NCBI RefSeq assembly: GCF_000521785.1
Contig: NZ_JALZ01000014.1
Coordinates: 33,057-97,056 of the forward strand
DNA: 64,000 nt
DNA from: Roseivivax halodurans JCM 10272
Lineage (GTDB): Bacteria > Pseudomonadota > Alphaproteobacteria > Rhodobacterales > Rhodobacteraceae
Direction of reading: 5' to 3'
Part shown: positions 8,690-17,256 of the stretch, in pieces
Numbering within the stretch: position 1 is the first letter of the stretch
How the letters are laid out: the number at the start of each line of letters is the position of its first letter
Notes under the pieces: generated by a model
What the model saw: only the letters and a program-made list of their open reading frames with translations
Databases searched by the model: none
What the model was told of the DNA's origin: nothing
Position numbers and translations under genes: made by a program

Positions 8690-9379
8690 ATGGACGGTCT
8701 GCGCGCATTCCTCGACTCCCCCCTCTTCCTGGGGCTCTGGATCGCGACGATGCTCCCCTGCCTGCTCTGGACCATCCGCGACCTCCGCACCAGGAACGCG
8801 CATCTGATGAGCCTGATGAAGCTCGTCTGGGCGCTCACCGTCTTCTATTCCGGCCCCATCGGACTCCTCGTCTACCGCTGGTCGGGCCGGAAGGAGATCG
8901 CCGACGACACCCTCGCGCGGCGCGGCTTCCGCTCGGTTGCGCATTGCTACTCGGGCTGCGGCATGGGCGAGATCGTCGGCGTCATCGTCGCCGCCGGCCT
9001 CCTGTCGCTGGCCTCGATCTGGGTCTCGGCGATCACTTTCGCGCTCGCCTACGTCTTCGGCTTCGCCCTCACCGTCGGGCCCATGGTGCAGGGCGGCACG
9101 CCCTGGCGCGAGGCGCTGCGCGACGCCGCCATCGCCGAGACGCCCTCGATCACGGTGATGGAGGTCACGGCCATCGGCGTCAGCCTCTGGCTTGCCTCGG
9201 GCGCCGGGATGGGCGAGGTGCGGTTCTGGACCTCGTTGATCGTGTCGCTCTCCTGCGGGCTCTTCGCGGCCTGGCCGGTGAACGTCGCGCTGATCCGCTT
9301 CGGCGTGAAGGAGGGGATGATGGACCCCCGTCACACCCATCACGGCTCCGGAGGCGAGGGGCACGACGCCCACGCCTGA
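8690..9379 (+). CDS. DUF4396-type integral membrane protein
   Basis: 229 residues with about six hydrophobic segments. It has a conserved core HCYSGCGMGEIVG (histidine, two cysteines and glycines) and a second VMEVTAIGVSLWLA repeat-like segment. The C-terminal tail HTHHGSGGEGHDAHA is histidine-rich. This matches the DUF4396 family of uncharacterised membrane proteins. The Cys/His content hints at metal handling, but no function is established. The DUF421 gene follows 34 bp downstream and is probably co-transcribed. Confidence 0.75.
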   Translation: MDGLRAFLDSPLFLGLWIATMLPCLLWTIRDLRTRNAHLMSLMKLVWALTVFYSGPIGLLVYRWSGRKEIADDTLARRGFRSVAHCYSGCGMGEIVGVIVAAGLLSLASIWVSAITFALAYVFGFALTVGPMVQGGTPWREALRDAAIAETPSITVMEVTAIGVSLWLASGAGMGEVRFWTSLIVSLSCGLFAAWPVNVALIRFGVKEGMMDPRHTHHGSGGEGHDAHA

Positions 9380-9413
9380 CGGCCCGCCGGACTATCAAAA
9401 AAGGACACCAGAC

Positions 9414-9911
9414 ATGACCTGGGCCGATGCGGGCGAGATCTTCCTGCGCATATTCCTCCTGATGGGGGTGGTGATCGCCATGAGCCGTGTCTTCGGCCTG
9501 CGCTCCTTCTCCAAGCTCTCGGGCTTCGACTTCGCGGTGACGGTGGCGATGGGCTCGGTCGTGGCGAGCGGGATCACCGCCCTCGACAAGAGCCCCTGGA
9601 TCCCCGCCGTGGCGCTTCTGGCGATCTTCGTCTGGCAGATGCTGGTCGCCCCGCTGCGCACGCATTTCCGCACCGCCGAGGACGCCATCGACAACCATCC
9701 GCTCATGGTGATGGAGAACGGAGACATCCTCGAGGCGAACCTGCACAAGGCCAGCATGACCCGCGCCGACCTCTGGGCCAAGCTCCGCGACGCCAATGTC
9801 GGAGACCTCTCCCGCGTCCAGGCCGCCGTCGTTGAAGTCACCGGCGTCTTCACCGTCCTCCACGGCCACGAGAAGATCTCCGACGAACTCCTCGACGGCG
9901 TCCGCCGCTAG
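9414..9911 (+). CDS. DUF421 (YetF-like) membrane protein
   Basis: 165 residues. About three N-terminal membrane segments (residues 8-30, 40-58, 62-82) are followed by a cytoplasmic YetF C-terminal domain. MENGDILEANLHKASMTRADL is typical of DUF421, shown here only in part: MENGDILEANL and ADLWAKLRDANV. The family is uncharacterised; Bacillus members are linked to spore or envelope functions. The SD AAGGA sits 11 bp upstream. It is probably co-transcribed with the preceding DUF4396 gene. Confidence 0.8.
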   Translation: MTWADAGEIFLRIFLLMGVVIAMSRVFGLRSFSKLSGFDFAVTVAMGSVVASGITALDKSPWIPAVALLAIFVWQMLVAPLRTHFRTAEDAIDNHPLMVMENGDILEANLHKASMTRADLWAKLRDANVGDLSRVQAAVVEVTGVFTVLHGHEKISDELLDGVRR

Positions 9912-10227
9912 GCCTCCTTAAAGGCGTCGCGAGAGCCGCCCACCACCCACCTTGGCGCGGGGCGACCAGCCCCATGCCGCGTTCGTCCGGGGCTCCGCCC
10001 GCTCGCGCCTGAAAAGGTCCACCGGACCTTTTCCGCGACGCCGCTCGCCCCTCCCCAGGGAAGGCGCATCGCCGATGCCACCTGTAGCGGAAACCTCCGC
10101 CGGGGCTTCAGAGATAAACCGCCGCAGCTGACCCGGATCAAAGCTCCCACCCAAGGCTCGGGCACGGCATTCTTTGCGCCACTCATTTGCACGTAATGGC
10201 CGTTCCACATACACCTCCGAACACCCG
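9912..10227. repeat. Intergenic region with a 23-bp perfect hairpin
   Basis: No gene is credible in these 316 bp. At 10011-10033 GAAAAGGTCC and GGACCTTTTC form an exact 10-bp stem with an ACC loop. The flanks are rich in CGCTCGC-type runs. I believe similar hairpin-bearing intergenic stretches recur in Rhodobacteraceae genomes, which would make this a dispersed repeat, but only one copy is visible here. Confidence 0.4.
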
Positions 10228-11537
10228 CTAGACGTCGCGTGCGTCCGGTAGAGTTGGGCGATATTCGATCTTGGCTTCGGGAGCCGGCTCGGCATTCTGA
10301 CTATCACTCGACCACTCGCGATAGTTCTCTAGCGTCAGATCGGACAGTTCGAACCCGAAGAAATGCGAGGACGCAAACGCAAGTCCTGCTATGAAAGGCA
10401 GGCTGCAGACCGTCGTACCCAAAGCCTCCATCGCCTTGATCTTGAACCGACCATTGAGCGTCTTCGAACGTGCGATCCGCAAGTCTGATTCCAGCTTCGC
10501 CACATCAGCATTCAACGCTTCTATCGCGCGCGTCAGAGCGTCAATCTTCATTTGCTTGGTCTGATCCGTCCTCACGATCCGGGCGACCGAACGAAAATGC
10601 TCCGGAAGAGCATGAAGGTGCTGTAATTCCTCCGGCAAATCGTTCGCCGGAGCCTCGCGCAGATAGGCGCGAATGGCCCGCTCAGTCTGATCGGCGGCGC
10701 CCTCGGCAGTGATTAGCGTCATCTTCGGGTTTTCAAGAAGCTTACGGACATGGGTCGCCAAACGTTGCGCGTCTAGGTCGGGAACGCTTGCGGGGCGCTC
10801 ATCCCGCATCTCGTCCTCAATCTCGCCGATCCGCTTCGCTACCTTCTGTGGAGCATCTTCGCCGGTCCAATCCTTGTCCTCGACTTCGGTTGCGATCCGC
10901 CGTTGAAATTCAAGCTCTAAAGGCTTGCCCTCGAAGGCTGCGCGGTACCAACGCGTCCAGAAATCGAAAGCACCACCTAATTTCTCAAGTTCGGCCTTCA
11001 CAACGCCCGGCCCACCCATCCCGTCCGGGAGGCCCGACGATCTCCATAAAGGCGTGGAGAACATGTCTTCGGGTGGTTTTTCCGCGTCTTCCAAACATGT
11101 GGCGATCGCCTCCTTTTCCGTTGCGATCCAGCCTTGTTGTCTAGAGAGCCATCTCAGAGAGCTGAATGCAGTAGCCGCGAAGTCGCAGGTGACACCGGTC
11201 TTCTGAGCGATGCCAAGATGCAAAGATGCAAAGAGGGATCCGCGCCGTGGACTTCGGTCGAAGCGTCGCAGATCTTGGCGGCGTTCTCGGCATGATGCTC
11301 GAATGGTGTGCCGGGAACCGAGACGGCGGCTGCCACGTAGGCATCCAAGGTCATGCGAAGCGTGTTCAGAGCGCGCGAAGGAGCGTGGCTCGTTCCATCT
11401 AAGGTATCGAGAGAATTGATGTACGTTACATAGTCCGGCCACACACGCAGAGCTGCGCGCACGGCGAATGCAACACAGGTCTCATCGGATTTCTGCCTGA
11501 GTATATCTCGAACGTCGCTGTCGATGTTCTCCGCCAC
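10228..11537 (-). pseudogene. Hypothetical protein gene split by an 8-bp duplication frameshift
   Basis: Two minus-strand frames, 11537-11154 and the one ending at 10228, read as one protein interrupted near 11225. The tandem GATGCAAA GATGCAAA at 11217-11232 causes the shift. Removing one copy fuses the halves in frame into 433 residues (SLHLGIAQKTGVTCDFAA across the joint). The start is a GTG at 11537 behind AAGG. The joined product has a LGGAFDFWTRWYRAAFEGKP motif in the middle, a coiled-coil (ALTRAIEALNADVAKLESDL) and one C-terminal membrane segment (about VCSLPFIAGLAFASSHFFGF). Function is unknown. Base composition is more AT-rich than neighbours, suggesting acquisition. Confidence 0.75.
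11217..11232. repeat. 8-bp tandem duplication (GATGCAAA x2)
   Basis: Two exact adjacent 8-mers in the coding part of the hypothetical gene. A near copy, GATGCCAA, directly precedes them. Loss of one unit restores the reading frame exactly: 1310 bp minus 8 is 1302, or 434 codons. Confidence 0.85.
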
Positions 11538-11584
11538 GCGCACCCCACCTTGACCGTCTCCGCCCCCCGCGTCATATGCCGAGG

Positions 11585-13387
11585 ATGACCTCACGCGCCC
11601 TTATCCGCAACTTCTCCATCGTCGCCCATATCGACCACGGGAAGTCCACCCTGGCCGACCGGCTGATCCAGCTCACCGGCACCGTCGCCGAGCGTGACAT
11701 GCAGGACCAGCTCCTCGACCAGATGGATATCGAGCGCGAGCGCGGCATCACGATCAAGGCCAACACGGTCCGGATCGAGTACCCCGCCAAGGACGGCAAC
11801 ACCTACGTCCTCAACATCATCGACACGCCCGGCCACGTCGACTTCTCCTACGAGGTCGCGCGCTCGATGCAGGCCTGCGAGGGCTCGCTGCTCGTCGTCG
11901 ACGCGACCCAGGGCGTCGAGGCGCAGACCCTTGCCAACGTCTACACCGCCATCGACGCCGACCACGAGATCGTCCCCGTCCTCAACAAGGTCGACCTGCC
12001 CGCCGCCGACCCCGAGCGCGTGCGCGCCCAGATCGAGGACGTCATCGGCATCGACGCCTCCGAGGCCTGCCTCATCTCCGCCAAGACCGGCATCGGCATC
12101 CCCGATGTGCTCGAGGCCATCGTCACCAAGCTCCCGGCGCCGCTCGAGGGCGATGCCGAGAAGCCCCTCAAGGCGATGCTCGTCGATTCCAAGTACGACC
12201 AGTATCTCGGCGTCATCTGTATCGTCCGCATCATCGACGGCGTCCTGAGGAAGGGCGACCGCATCCGCATGATGAAGACCGGCGGCACCTACGACGTCGA
12301 CGACGTCGGCGTCTACCGCCCCGCCATGACCGCCGTGAAGGAGCTCGGCCCCGGCGAGATCGGCTATCTCAACGCCTCGATCAAGCAGGTCCGCGACACC
12401 CGCGTCGGCGACACGATCACGCTCGAGAAACGCCCCTGCGAGACGCCCCTCCCGGGCTTCAAACCCTCCGTCCCGGTGGTCTTCTGCGGCCTCTTCCCGG
12501 TCGACGCCAACGATTTCGAGGACATGCGCGGCGCCATCGAGAAGCTCGCGCTCAACGACGCCTCCTTCACCTACGAGATGGAGACCTCGGCCGCGCTCGG
12601 CTTCGGCTTCCGCTGCGGCTTTCTGGGCCTGCTGCACCTCGAGGTGATCCGCGACCGGCTCGAGCGCGAATACGGCATCGAGCTCATCACCACCGCGCCG
12701 TCGGTGATCTACCACCTCTACACCAAGGACGGCGAGCGGCGCGACCTGCACAACCCCGCCGACATGCCCGACCCCTCCACCGTCGCCCATGTGGAGGAGC
12801 CGCGGATCAAGGCGACCATCCTCGTGCCCGACGAATATCTCGGCGACGTGCTCAAGCTCTGCCAGGAACGGCGCGGCATCCAGACCGACCTCACCTATGT
12901 GGGCGGCCGCGCCATGGCGGTCTACGATCTGCCGCTCAACGAGGTGGTCTTCGACTTCTACGACCGTCTGAAATCGGTCACCAAGGGCTATGCCAGCTTC
13001 GATTACGAGATGATCGGCTACCGCGAGGACAACCTCGTCAAGATGCAGATCCTCGTGAACGACGAGCCTGTCGACGCGCTCGCCATGATGGTCCACCGCG
13101 ACCGGGCCGAGCAGCGCGGCCGCGCCATGTGCGAGAAGCTCAAGGACCTGATCCCGCGCCACATGTTCAAGATTCCGATCCAGGCGGCGATCGGAGCCAA
13201 GGTCATCGCCCGCGAGACGCTGTCGGCGATGCGCAAGGACGTGACCGCCAAGTGCTACGGCGGCGACGCGACGCGCAAGAAGAAGCTGCTCGAGAAGCAG
13301 AAGGCCGGCAAGAAGAAGATGCGCCAGTTCGGCAAGGTCGAGATCCCGCAGGAGGCGTTTATTTCTGCGTTGAAGATGGATAGCTGA
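11585..13387 (+). CDS. lepA: Elongation factor 4 (back-translocase GTPase LepA)
   Basis: 600 residues, the usual LepA length. A ribosome-associated GTPase that back-translocates stalled ribosomes and helps initiation or assembly. GTPase motifs are clear: AHIDHGKST (G1), DTPGHVDF (G3), NKVDLP (G4) and SAKTG (G5). The LepA-specific C-terminal domain ends with the lysine-rich [19 protein letters not shown]. The start at [10 protein letters not shown] (11585) is chosen over 11576 because family members begin just before IRNFS. The gene is flanked on both sides by AT-richer hypothetical genes. Its stop overlaps the next start (ATGA). Confidence 0.97.
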   Translation: MTSRALIRNFSIVAHIDHGKSTLADRLIQLTGTVAERDMQDQLLDQMDIERERGITIKANTVRIEYPAKDGNTYVLNIIDTPGHVDFSYEVARSMQACEGSLLVVDATQGVEAQTLANVYTAIDADHEIVPVLNKVDLPAADPERVRAQIEDVIGIDASEACLISAKTGIGIPDVLEAIVTKLPAPLEGDAEKPLKAMLVDSKYDQYLGVICIVRIIDGVLRKGDRIRMMKTGGTYDVDDVGVYRPAMTAVKELGPGEIGYLNASIKQVRDTRVGDTITLEKRPCETPLPGFKPSVPVVFCGLFPVDANDFEDMRGAIEKLALNDASFTYEMETSAALGFGFRCGFLGLLHLEVIRDRLEREYGIELITTAPSVIYHLYTKDGERRDLHNPADMPDPSTVAHVEEPRIKATILVPDEYLGDVLKLCQERRGIQTDLTYVGGRAMAVYDLPLNEVVFDFYDRLKSVTKGYASFDYEMIGYREDNLVKMQILVNDEPVDALAMMVHRDRAEQRGRAMCEKLKDLIPRHMFKIPIQAAIGAKVIARETLSAMRKDVTAKCYGGDATRKKKLLEKQKAGKKKMRQFGKVEIPQEAFISALKMDS

Positions 13388-14439
13388 TGACGCTAGTGGG
13401 GTCCATTTCGCGAGTTAATAGCGGATGGGTTGCACTCACAGACGTCTTAGTGACACCGGAAACATATCAAGAGAAACCGTCAGGGTTCCTGCCTCTTCAA
13501 ACCGGATTCAGCTTTGGAAACGTTACCAGAGGAAGCAGACTTGGCTCGAAATCTGCGATATCTGGCAACAACCTGTTTCTTTGGGCGGATAGCAGAATTT
13601 TCGCTGGCCGCGCTATCCGCAAACTATGTGAAAAACCTATTAAGTCCCAAGAAGAGTTCCTCGAAGCGCTCGAAGTCCTTGACGACACTGAAAGAGATGA
13701 GGTCGCACTTCATTGGTACTATCGTGAAGATGAAATAATCAGAGGCGGCTTCTTTGATAGAAAGAACGATGAAACTTTTCGGAGTTTCGCGGACTGGGAT
13801 TTTCTATCTTCCGGAACCGGAGCCGAAGATTTCATCAACCTCGAGCCTCCTTACCTCAAGGGTGAAGGGGGAGACAAAGATCTTCGCTCAGCAAGTGTTT
13901 CTGGCGTTCTCGCGCACATATTGGTGAACCTATTCCACAGAGAATTCTACGTGCCCGTTCATCAATTTCAAGGATACGGTGGCTTTTATGAGATTTTTCT
14001 ACCGTATGAACGAGATGGATTCCGCCGCGCGATCTACTCAGTTACCGAGTATTCAACTCGCGACCACCTCGGCGGAATAGACACCGGCCTATTTGATATC
14101 ACAAGATTTTTGAAGTATATACCGGTAGGAAACGGAGCAGTGGTATTTGTCGGCGTGGGACGCCCGAAAGAATACGGCGATTTTTCTCCACTATTCGACC
14201 AGACTTGGATTTTGCCAATATCGGTCAGAGATGAGGAAGTAGCCAAATTAGACATCCACTCTGCACTTTGCCTTGAAGAGGACTTTTCCCTAAACTATTC
14301 GGTACTGGGTGCCACTGATTACTTCTTCGGAAATGATCCGGGGATCAGGTTTTCCATAGAAGGCAGCGGTATCAAAGCGGAGAAAGATCTCGACGGCTTT
14401 CACAAAATGCTAGAGCGACAGAAAAGTTGGATGTCATGA
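13387..14439 (+). CDS. Hypothetical protein, AT-rich, probably acquired
   Basis: 350 residues not recognised as a known family. There is no signal peptide or membrane segment, so it is probably cytoplasmic. Visible stretches include SGWVALTDVLVTPETYQ at the N-terminus and a repeated Gly-Arg aromatic-rich middle (YGGFYEIFLPYERDGF). The base composition is strikingly AT-rich and it uses codons such as ATA, AGA and TTA that neighbours avoid, a strong sign of horizontal transfer. The start codon overlaps the lepA stop (TGATG), so it may be translationally coupled to lepA. Confidence 0.7.
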   Translation: MTLVGSISRVNSGWVALTDVLVTPETYQEKPSGFLPLQTGFSFGNVTRGSRLGSKSAISGNNLFLWADSRIFAGRAIRKLCEKPIKSQEEFLEALEVLDDTERDEVALHWYYREDEIIRGGFFDRKNDETFRSFADWDFLSSGTGAEDFINLEPPYLKGEGGDKDLRSASVSGVLAHILVNLFHREFYVPVHQFQGYGGFYEIFLPYERDGFRRAIYSVTEYSTRDHLGGIDTGLFDITRFLKYIPVGNGAVVFVGVGRPKEYGDFSPLFDQTWILPISVRDEEVAKLDIHSALCLEEDFSLNYSVLGATDYFFGNDPGIRFSIEGSGIKAEKDLDGFHKMLERQKSWMS

Positions 14440-14748
14440 AATCCGGTTAAAAAATAGGACAACTACTTTCATCCCTACATTTGAACGACGCTTAAGCATC
14501 GAACTTCTGAGTATCTTAGGATGATCACATCGCTTTCCTGCATATATATCGCCCACCTTACCTTCGTTGACTATCTCACGTCTTTAAAACGACACGCAGC
14601 GGCACATCTGGACATTTAACGCACAATACAGCGTCTGCATAATTCTCCACCAAATCTCTAACGCCAACTACTTTTGGAGCTTGCATCCAAAGGAACCCCC
14701 TTGCCCTCTCCCCTGTTTTCCCGCGACACAGTAAAGAAAGAGCACCCC
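14440..14748. other. AT-rich intergenic region with possible promoter
   Basis: 309 bp without a gene, continuing the low GC of the preceding gene up to about 14680. GGAAC at 14692-14696 followed after 17 bp by TGTT (14714-14717) resembles the EcfG/general-stress-type sigma promoter pattern of alphaproteobacteria. It would start transcription about 25 bp before the DUF3140 gene. The match is imperfect and unproven. Confidence 0.35.
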
Positions 14749-15078
14749 ATGGCCAAATCGCGTGACGAGATCTGGGACGAGTGGCAGGACCTCGTGAACA
14801 TGAATCCCAAGGAGCTGGAGGACTGGCTCGGGACGGAAGAGTCAAAGGAAGTCGGCGACAGCGAGGACGGCGAATCCACCGGCCATGCCTCGGAGCGGAA
14901 GATCGTGGAGATCCAGCGCACGAACAAGGACGACCTCTCGGACGGCCAGTGGGAGCACATGGGCAAGGTCGTCGCCTACATCAAGCGCCACAAAGCCCAG
15001 GGCGGCCCGGACGAGGACGCCGAGCAGTCCGACTGGCGCTATTCGTTGATGAACTGGGGCCACGATCCCCTGAAGTGA
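14749..15078 (+). CDS. DUF3140 domain protein
   Basis: 109 residues, highly charged and without membrane segments. It starts SRDEIWDEWQDLVNMNPKELEDWL and ends YSLMNWGHDPLK, the conserved ends of the DUF3140 family. Members are uncharacterised; some seem stress-induced, and some occur near plasmid or DNA-protection genes. The start at 14749 is family-consistent; a start at 14674 would add a non-conserved extension. A possible EcfG-like promoter precedes it. It converges with the entericidin gene across a hairpin. Confidence 0.8.
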   Translation: MAKSRDEIWDEWQDLVNMNPKELEDWLGTEESKEVGDSEDGESTGHASERKIVEIQRTNKDDLSDGQWEHMGKVVAYIKRHKAQGGPDEDAEQSDWRYSLMNWGHDPLK

Positions 15079-15080
15079 CA

Positions 15081-15102
15081 GCGGACCCCCGGGAGGGTCC
15101 GC
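15081..15102. terminator. Hairpin between convergent DUF3140 and entericidin genes
   Basis: GCGGACCC and GGGTCCGC form an 8-bp stem with a 6-nt loop three bases after the DUF3140 stop codon. It has no T-run but sits where a bidirectional terminator is expected. Confidence 0.5.
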
Positions 15103-15111
15103 CTGTCCGGA

Positions 15112-15258
15112 TCAGTCGTCCTCGAGCTCGCGCTCGGTTTCCTGAGCCTGGTTGGAGATGGCGTTGCCGGCGGACGAGATGTCCTGGCCCGCGCCGCCGA
15201 TCGTCTCGCACGCGGCGAGACCGAGAAGGCCGAAAAGGGCGAGAAGTCGTAGTGTCAT
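15112..15258 (-). CDS. Entericidin-like small lipoprotein
   Basis: 48 residues. The signal peptide MTLRLLALFGLLGLAAC ends in a lipobox with Cys17. The mature part ETIGGAGQDISSAGNAIS is the Gly/Ala/Ser amphipathic core of EcnA/EcnB entericidins. In enterics these are stationary-phase or stress-induced membrane lipoproteins; many Rhodobacteraceae carry several. GGAG lies 8 bp upstream of the start. The gene is too short for standard calling but has full family structure. Confidence 0.85.
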   Translation of the reverse strand: MTLRLLALFGLLGLAACETIGGAGQDISSAGNAISNQAQETERELEDD

Positions 15259-15368
15259 GTGCTTCGCTCCGAAAGCTGAGGCAGGGAACCTCCGACAGGC
15301 CAACGCCGGCGCAGACCCGCGCGTTCCCCCCTCCCCCCACCCGTACGGGCGGACGGGGACACCCCGCC

Positions 15369-15557
15369 TCAGCGCTTCTTCCCGGGCGCCTTCGCCCAGG
15401 GCATCATCATGCCCATCCACGCGTCCATCCAGGCCTTCTGCCACTCCTGCATCATCTGCGTCTGGGTCTTGCTCATCTCTGACATCATCTGACCGCGGGC
15501 GGCTCCGGTCGTGCTGTTCGCGGCCGAGAGCCACGCGCTCATCCAGGGGTTCTTCAT
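15369..15557 (-). CDS. Small Met/Trp-rich helical protein, unknown
   Basis: 62 residues with methionine and tryptophan spaced regularly (MKNPWMSAWLSAANS, WQKAWMDAWMGMMMPW), suggesting one long amphipathic helix. I do not recognise a named family. The shape recalls phasin-like or membrane-surface helices, which is inference only. The start at 15557 is the first ATG that gives the compact form; an upstream in-frame start at 15596 lacks support. Confidence 0.5.
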   Translation of the reverse strand: MKNPWMSAWLSAANSTTGAARGQMMSEMSKTQTQMMQEWQKAWMDAWMGMMMPWAKAPGKKR

Positions 15558-15656
15558 CGCATCGCTCCTTCGCGCGGAATGCGCGACCTCGCTCAACCTG
15601 CCGCACGTGCCGCGGTTCCGCCGCGCGTGGTCTTGAGGCGCCTCCCGCCCCGCGCC

Positions 15657-15914
15657 TCAATCCTCGTGCCCCGTCCCGCGCCGCAAGGCCTGCCACGTCC
15701 GGAGCGCCGCGTCCTGCTGCTCGCGCAGGCGCCGCATCGACACCGCCGCGACCTCCTCCATGAGCTGGGCGTCCTGCACCGGGACGAGCGCCGCCACCGT
15801 CTCTCCGTGGCGCACGACGAAGACGTGGCCGCCGTCGTACTCGGCAAAGCGCACCCACTCGGCAAGCCGGGTGCGGAACTCGGTCATGGTCACGTCGCGC
15901 ATCTTGGGTCGCAT
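15657..15914 (-). CDS. Phd/YefM-like antitoxin, orphan
   Basis: 85 residues. The N-terminus VTMTEFRTRLAEWVRF followed by GGHVFVVRHGETVAALVPV has the pattern of Phd/YefM antitoxins, whose N-terminal fold binds the operator and whose C-terminal tail neutralises a partner toxin. GGGAGG sits 6 bp before the start at 15914. No Doc-, RelE- or PIN-like toxin lies next to it: the adjacent 62-residue protein has no toxin motif. It is therefore either a solitary regulator or half of a decayed pair. Confidence 0.6.
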   Translation of the reverse strand: MRPKMRDVTMTEFRTRLAEWVRFAEYDGGHVFVVRHGETVAALVPVQDAQLMEEVAAVSMRRLREQQDAALRTWQALRRGTGHED

Positions 15915-16080
15915 CGGGCGCCTCCCTCGATGCACCCTCCCACGGCAGGCGTTGACGCCGCCCGAAGCCCCCGCGCGTTGCGTCCCCCGCCGCCCTTACC
16001 CGGGCTGCGCGCAAATGGCCGGTTCGAGCCCCGAAACCCGCGCAAATTCCGTACGAAACGGCGCGAATTTCTCGTCTTTG

Positions 16081-16527
16081 TTACGAAACTAGCGCGTCGA
16101 GCAGCCTCTCGGCCGCCTCCTCCACCAGCGCAAGCGCCCCGTCGAAGTCCCGCGTATGATAGGGATCAGGCACGTCCCCGCCGTTCAGGTGCTGCGTGAA
16201 CATCCCCAGTTCAGCCCGCGCCCCCTCGGGTTGCAGCGCCCGCAGATCGCGCAGATTCTGCCCGTCCATCGCAAGGATCATGTCGAAGTCATTGAAATCG
16301 CTGACGGATACCTGCCGCGCCCGAAGCTGCGAGAGATCGTATCCCCGCGCCCTCCCGGCGGCCTGCATCGGCCCGTAAGGCGGCTCGCCCACATGCCAGT
16401 CGCCCGTCCCGGCGCTGTCGAGCTCGAGCTCCAGCCCCCGCTCCGCCGCCATGCGCATCACCACCGCCTCCGCCGACGGCGACCGGCAGATATTGCCCAG
16501 ACACACGAAGAGAATACGTTTCACCAT
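16081..16527 (-). CDS. Low-molecular-weight protein-tyrosine-phosphatase
   Basis: 148 residues. CLGNICRSPSAEA is the CX5R phosphate-binding loop with catalytic Cys9 and Arg15, and DPYHTRDFD carries the general-acid aspartate near residue 121. Members dephosphorylate tyrosine or arginine residues, often in exopolysaccharide control. No partner kinase is nearby. It is divergent from the sirtuin gene with a 39-bp gap, so the two probably share a control region. Confidence 0.92.
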   Translation of the reverse strand: MVKRILFVCLGNICRSPSAEAVVMRMAAERGLELELDSAGTGDWHVGEPPYGPMQAAGRARGYDLSQLRARQVSVSDFNDFDMILAMDGQNLRDLRALQPEGARAELGMFTQHLNGGDVPDPYHTRDFDGALALVEEAAERLLDALVS

Positions 16528-16566
16528 GCCAGACACATAGCCGAAAAACGCAAGCGGGGCAAAGAC

Positions 16567-17256
16567 ATGGACGGCAAGATCGTCATCCTCACCGGCGCCG
16601 GGATCTCGGCCGAGAGCGGCCTCGGCACCTTCCGCGACGAAGACGGCCTCTGGACGAAGGTCCCGATCGAGGAGGTCGCCACCCCCGAAGCCTTCGCTCG
16701 CAACCCCGCGAAAGTGCACGACTTCTACAACATGCGCCGCGTCCGGGCCGCCGAGGCGCAGCCCAATGCCGCCCATCACGCCCTCACCCGCCTGCAGACC
16801 GAAAGGCCCGAGACGGTGATCGTCACCCAGAACGTCGACGCCCTCCACGAACGCGCCGGCGCCCGCGTCATCCACATGCACGGAGAGCTCTGCCGCGCGC
16901 TCTGCGCCGCCTGCGACCACCGCTGGGACGCTCCGCCCGAGATGTCACCCGGAGCGGCCTGCCCCGCCTGCGGCGCGCCGAAAGCGCGCCCCGACATCGT
17001 GTGGTTCGGCGAGATGCCCTACCACATGGAGGAGATCGCCGGGCATCTTCGCGCGGCCGATCTCTTCGTCGCGATCGGCACGTCCGGCGCGGTCTACCCC
17101 GCCGCGGGCTTCGTCGAGGAGGCCCGCATGGCCGGGGCCGAGACGCTCGAGCTGAACCTCAATCGCTCCGACGTGAGCGCCGCCTTCGACGCCCACGCCC
17201 TCGGTCCGGCCAGCGAGATCGTCCCGGCCTGGGTCGACGAGATGCTCGCCCGCTGA
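16567..17256 (+). CDS. cobB: NAD-dependent protein deacylase (sirtuin, CobB type)
   Basis: 229 residues. The Rossmann motif GAGISAESGLGTFRD is followed by TQNVDALHERAG, the catalytic histidine His105 in HMHGEL, and a zinc knuckle (Cys113, Cys116, Cys132, Cys135). Tyr54 and Arg57 in FYNMRR form the YxxR pair that lets SIRT5/CobB enzymes accept succinyl- and malonyl-lysine, so desuccinylation is expected besides deacetylation. Acs is a classical sirtuin substrate. The gene overlaps nothing and converges with the copper chaperone gene without any gap. Confidence 0.93.
   Translation: MDGKIVILTGAGISAESGLGTFRDEDGLWTKVPIEEVATPEAFARNPAKVHDFYNMRRVRAAEAQPNAAHHALTRLQTERPETVIVTQNVDALHERAGARVIHMHGELCRALCAACDHRWDAPPEMSPGAACPACGAPKARPDIVWFGEMPYHMEEIAGHLRAADLFVAIGTSGAVYPAAGFVEEARMAGAETLELNLNRSDVSAAFDAHALGPASEIVPAWVDEMLAR

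Noticed and set aside
9908..10307. Two overlapping minus-strand frames of 100 and 129 codons in the intergenic region
   Set aside because: They are built from the hairpin-bearing intergenic sequence, have no family pattern, and one overlaps the end of the frameshifted gene.
16010..16050. GGTTCGAGCCCC, resembling a tRNA T-loop
   Set aside because: No matching acceptor, D or anticodon stems were found on either side.
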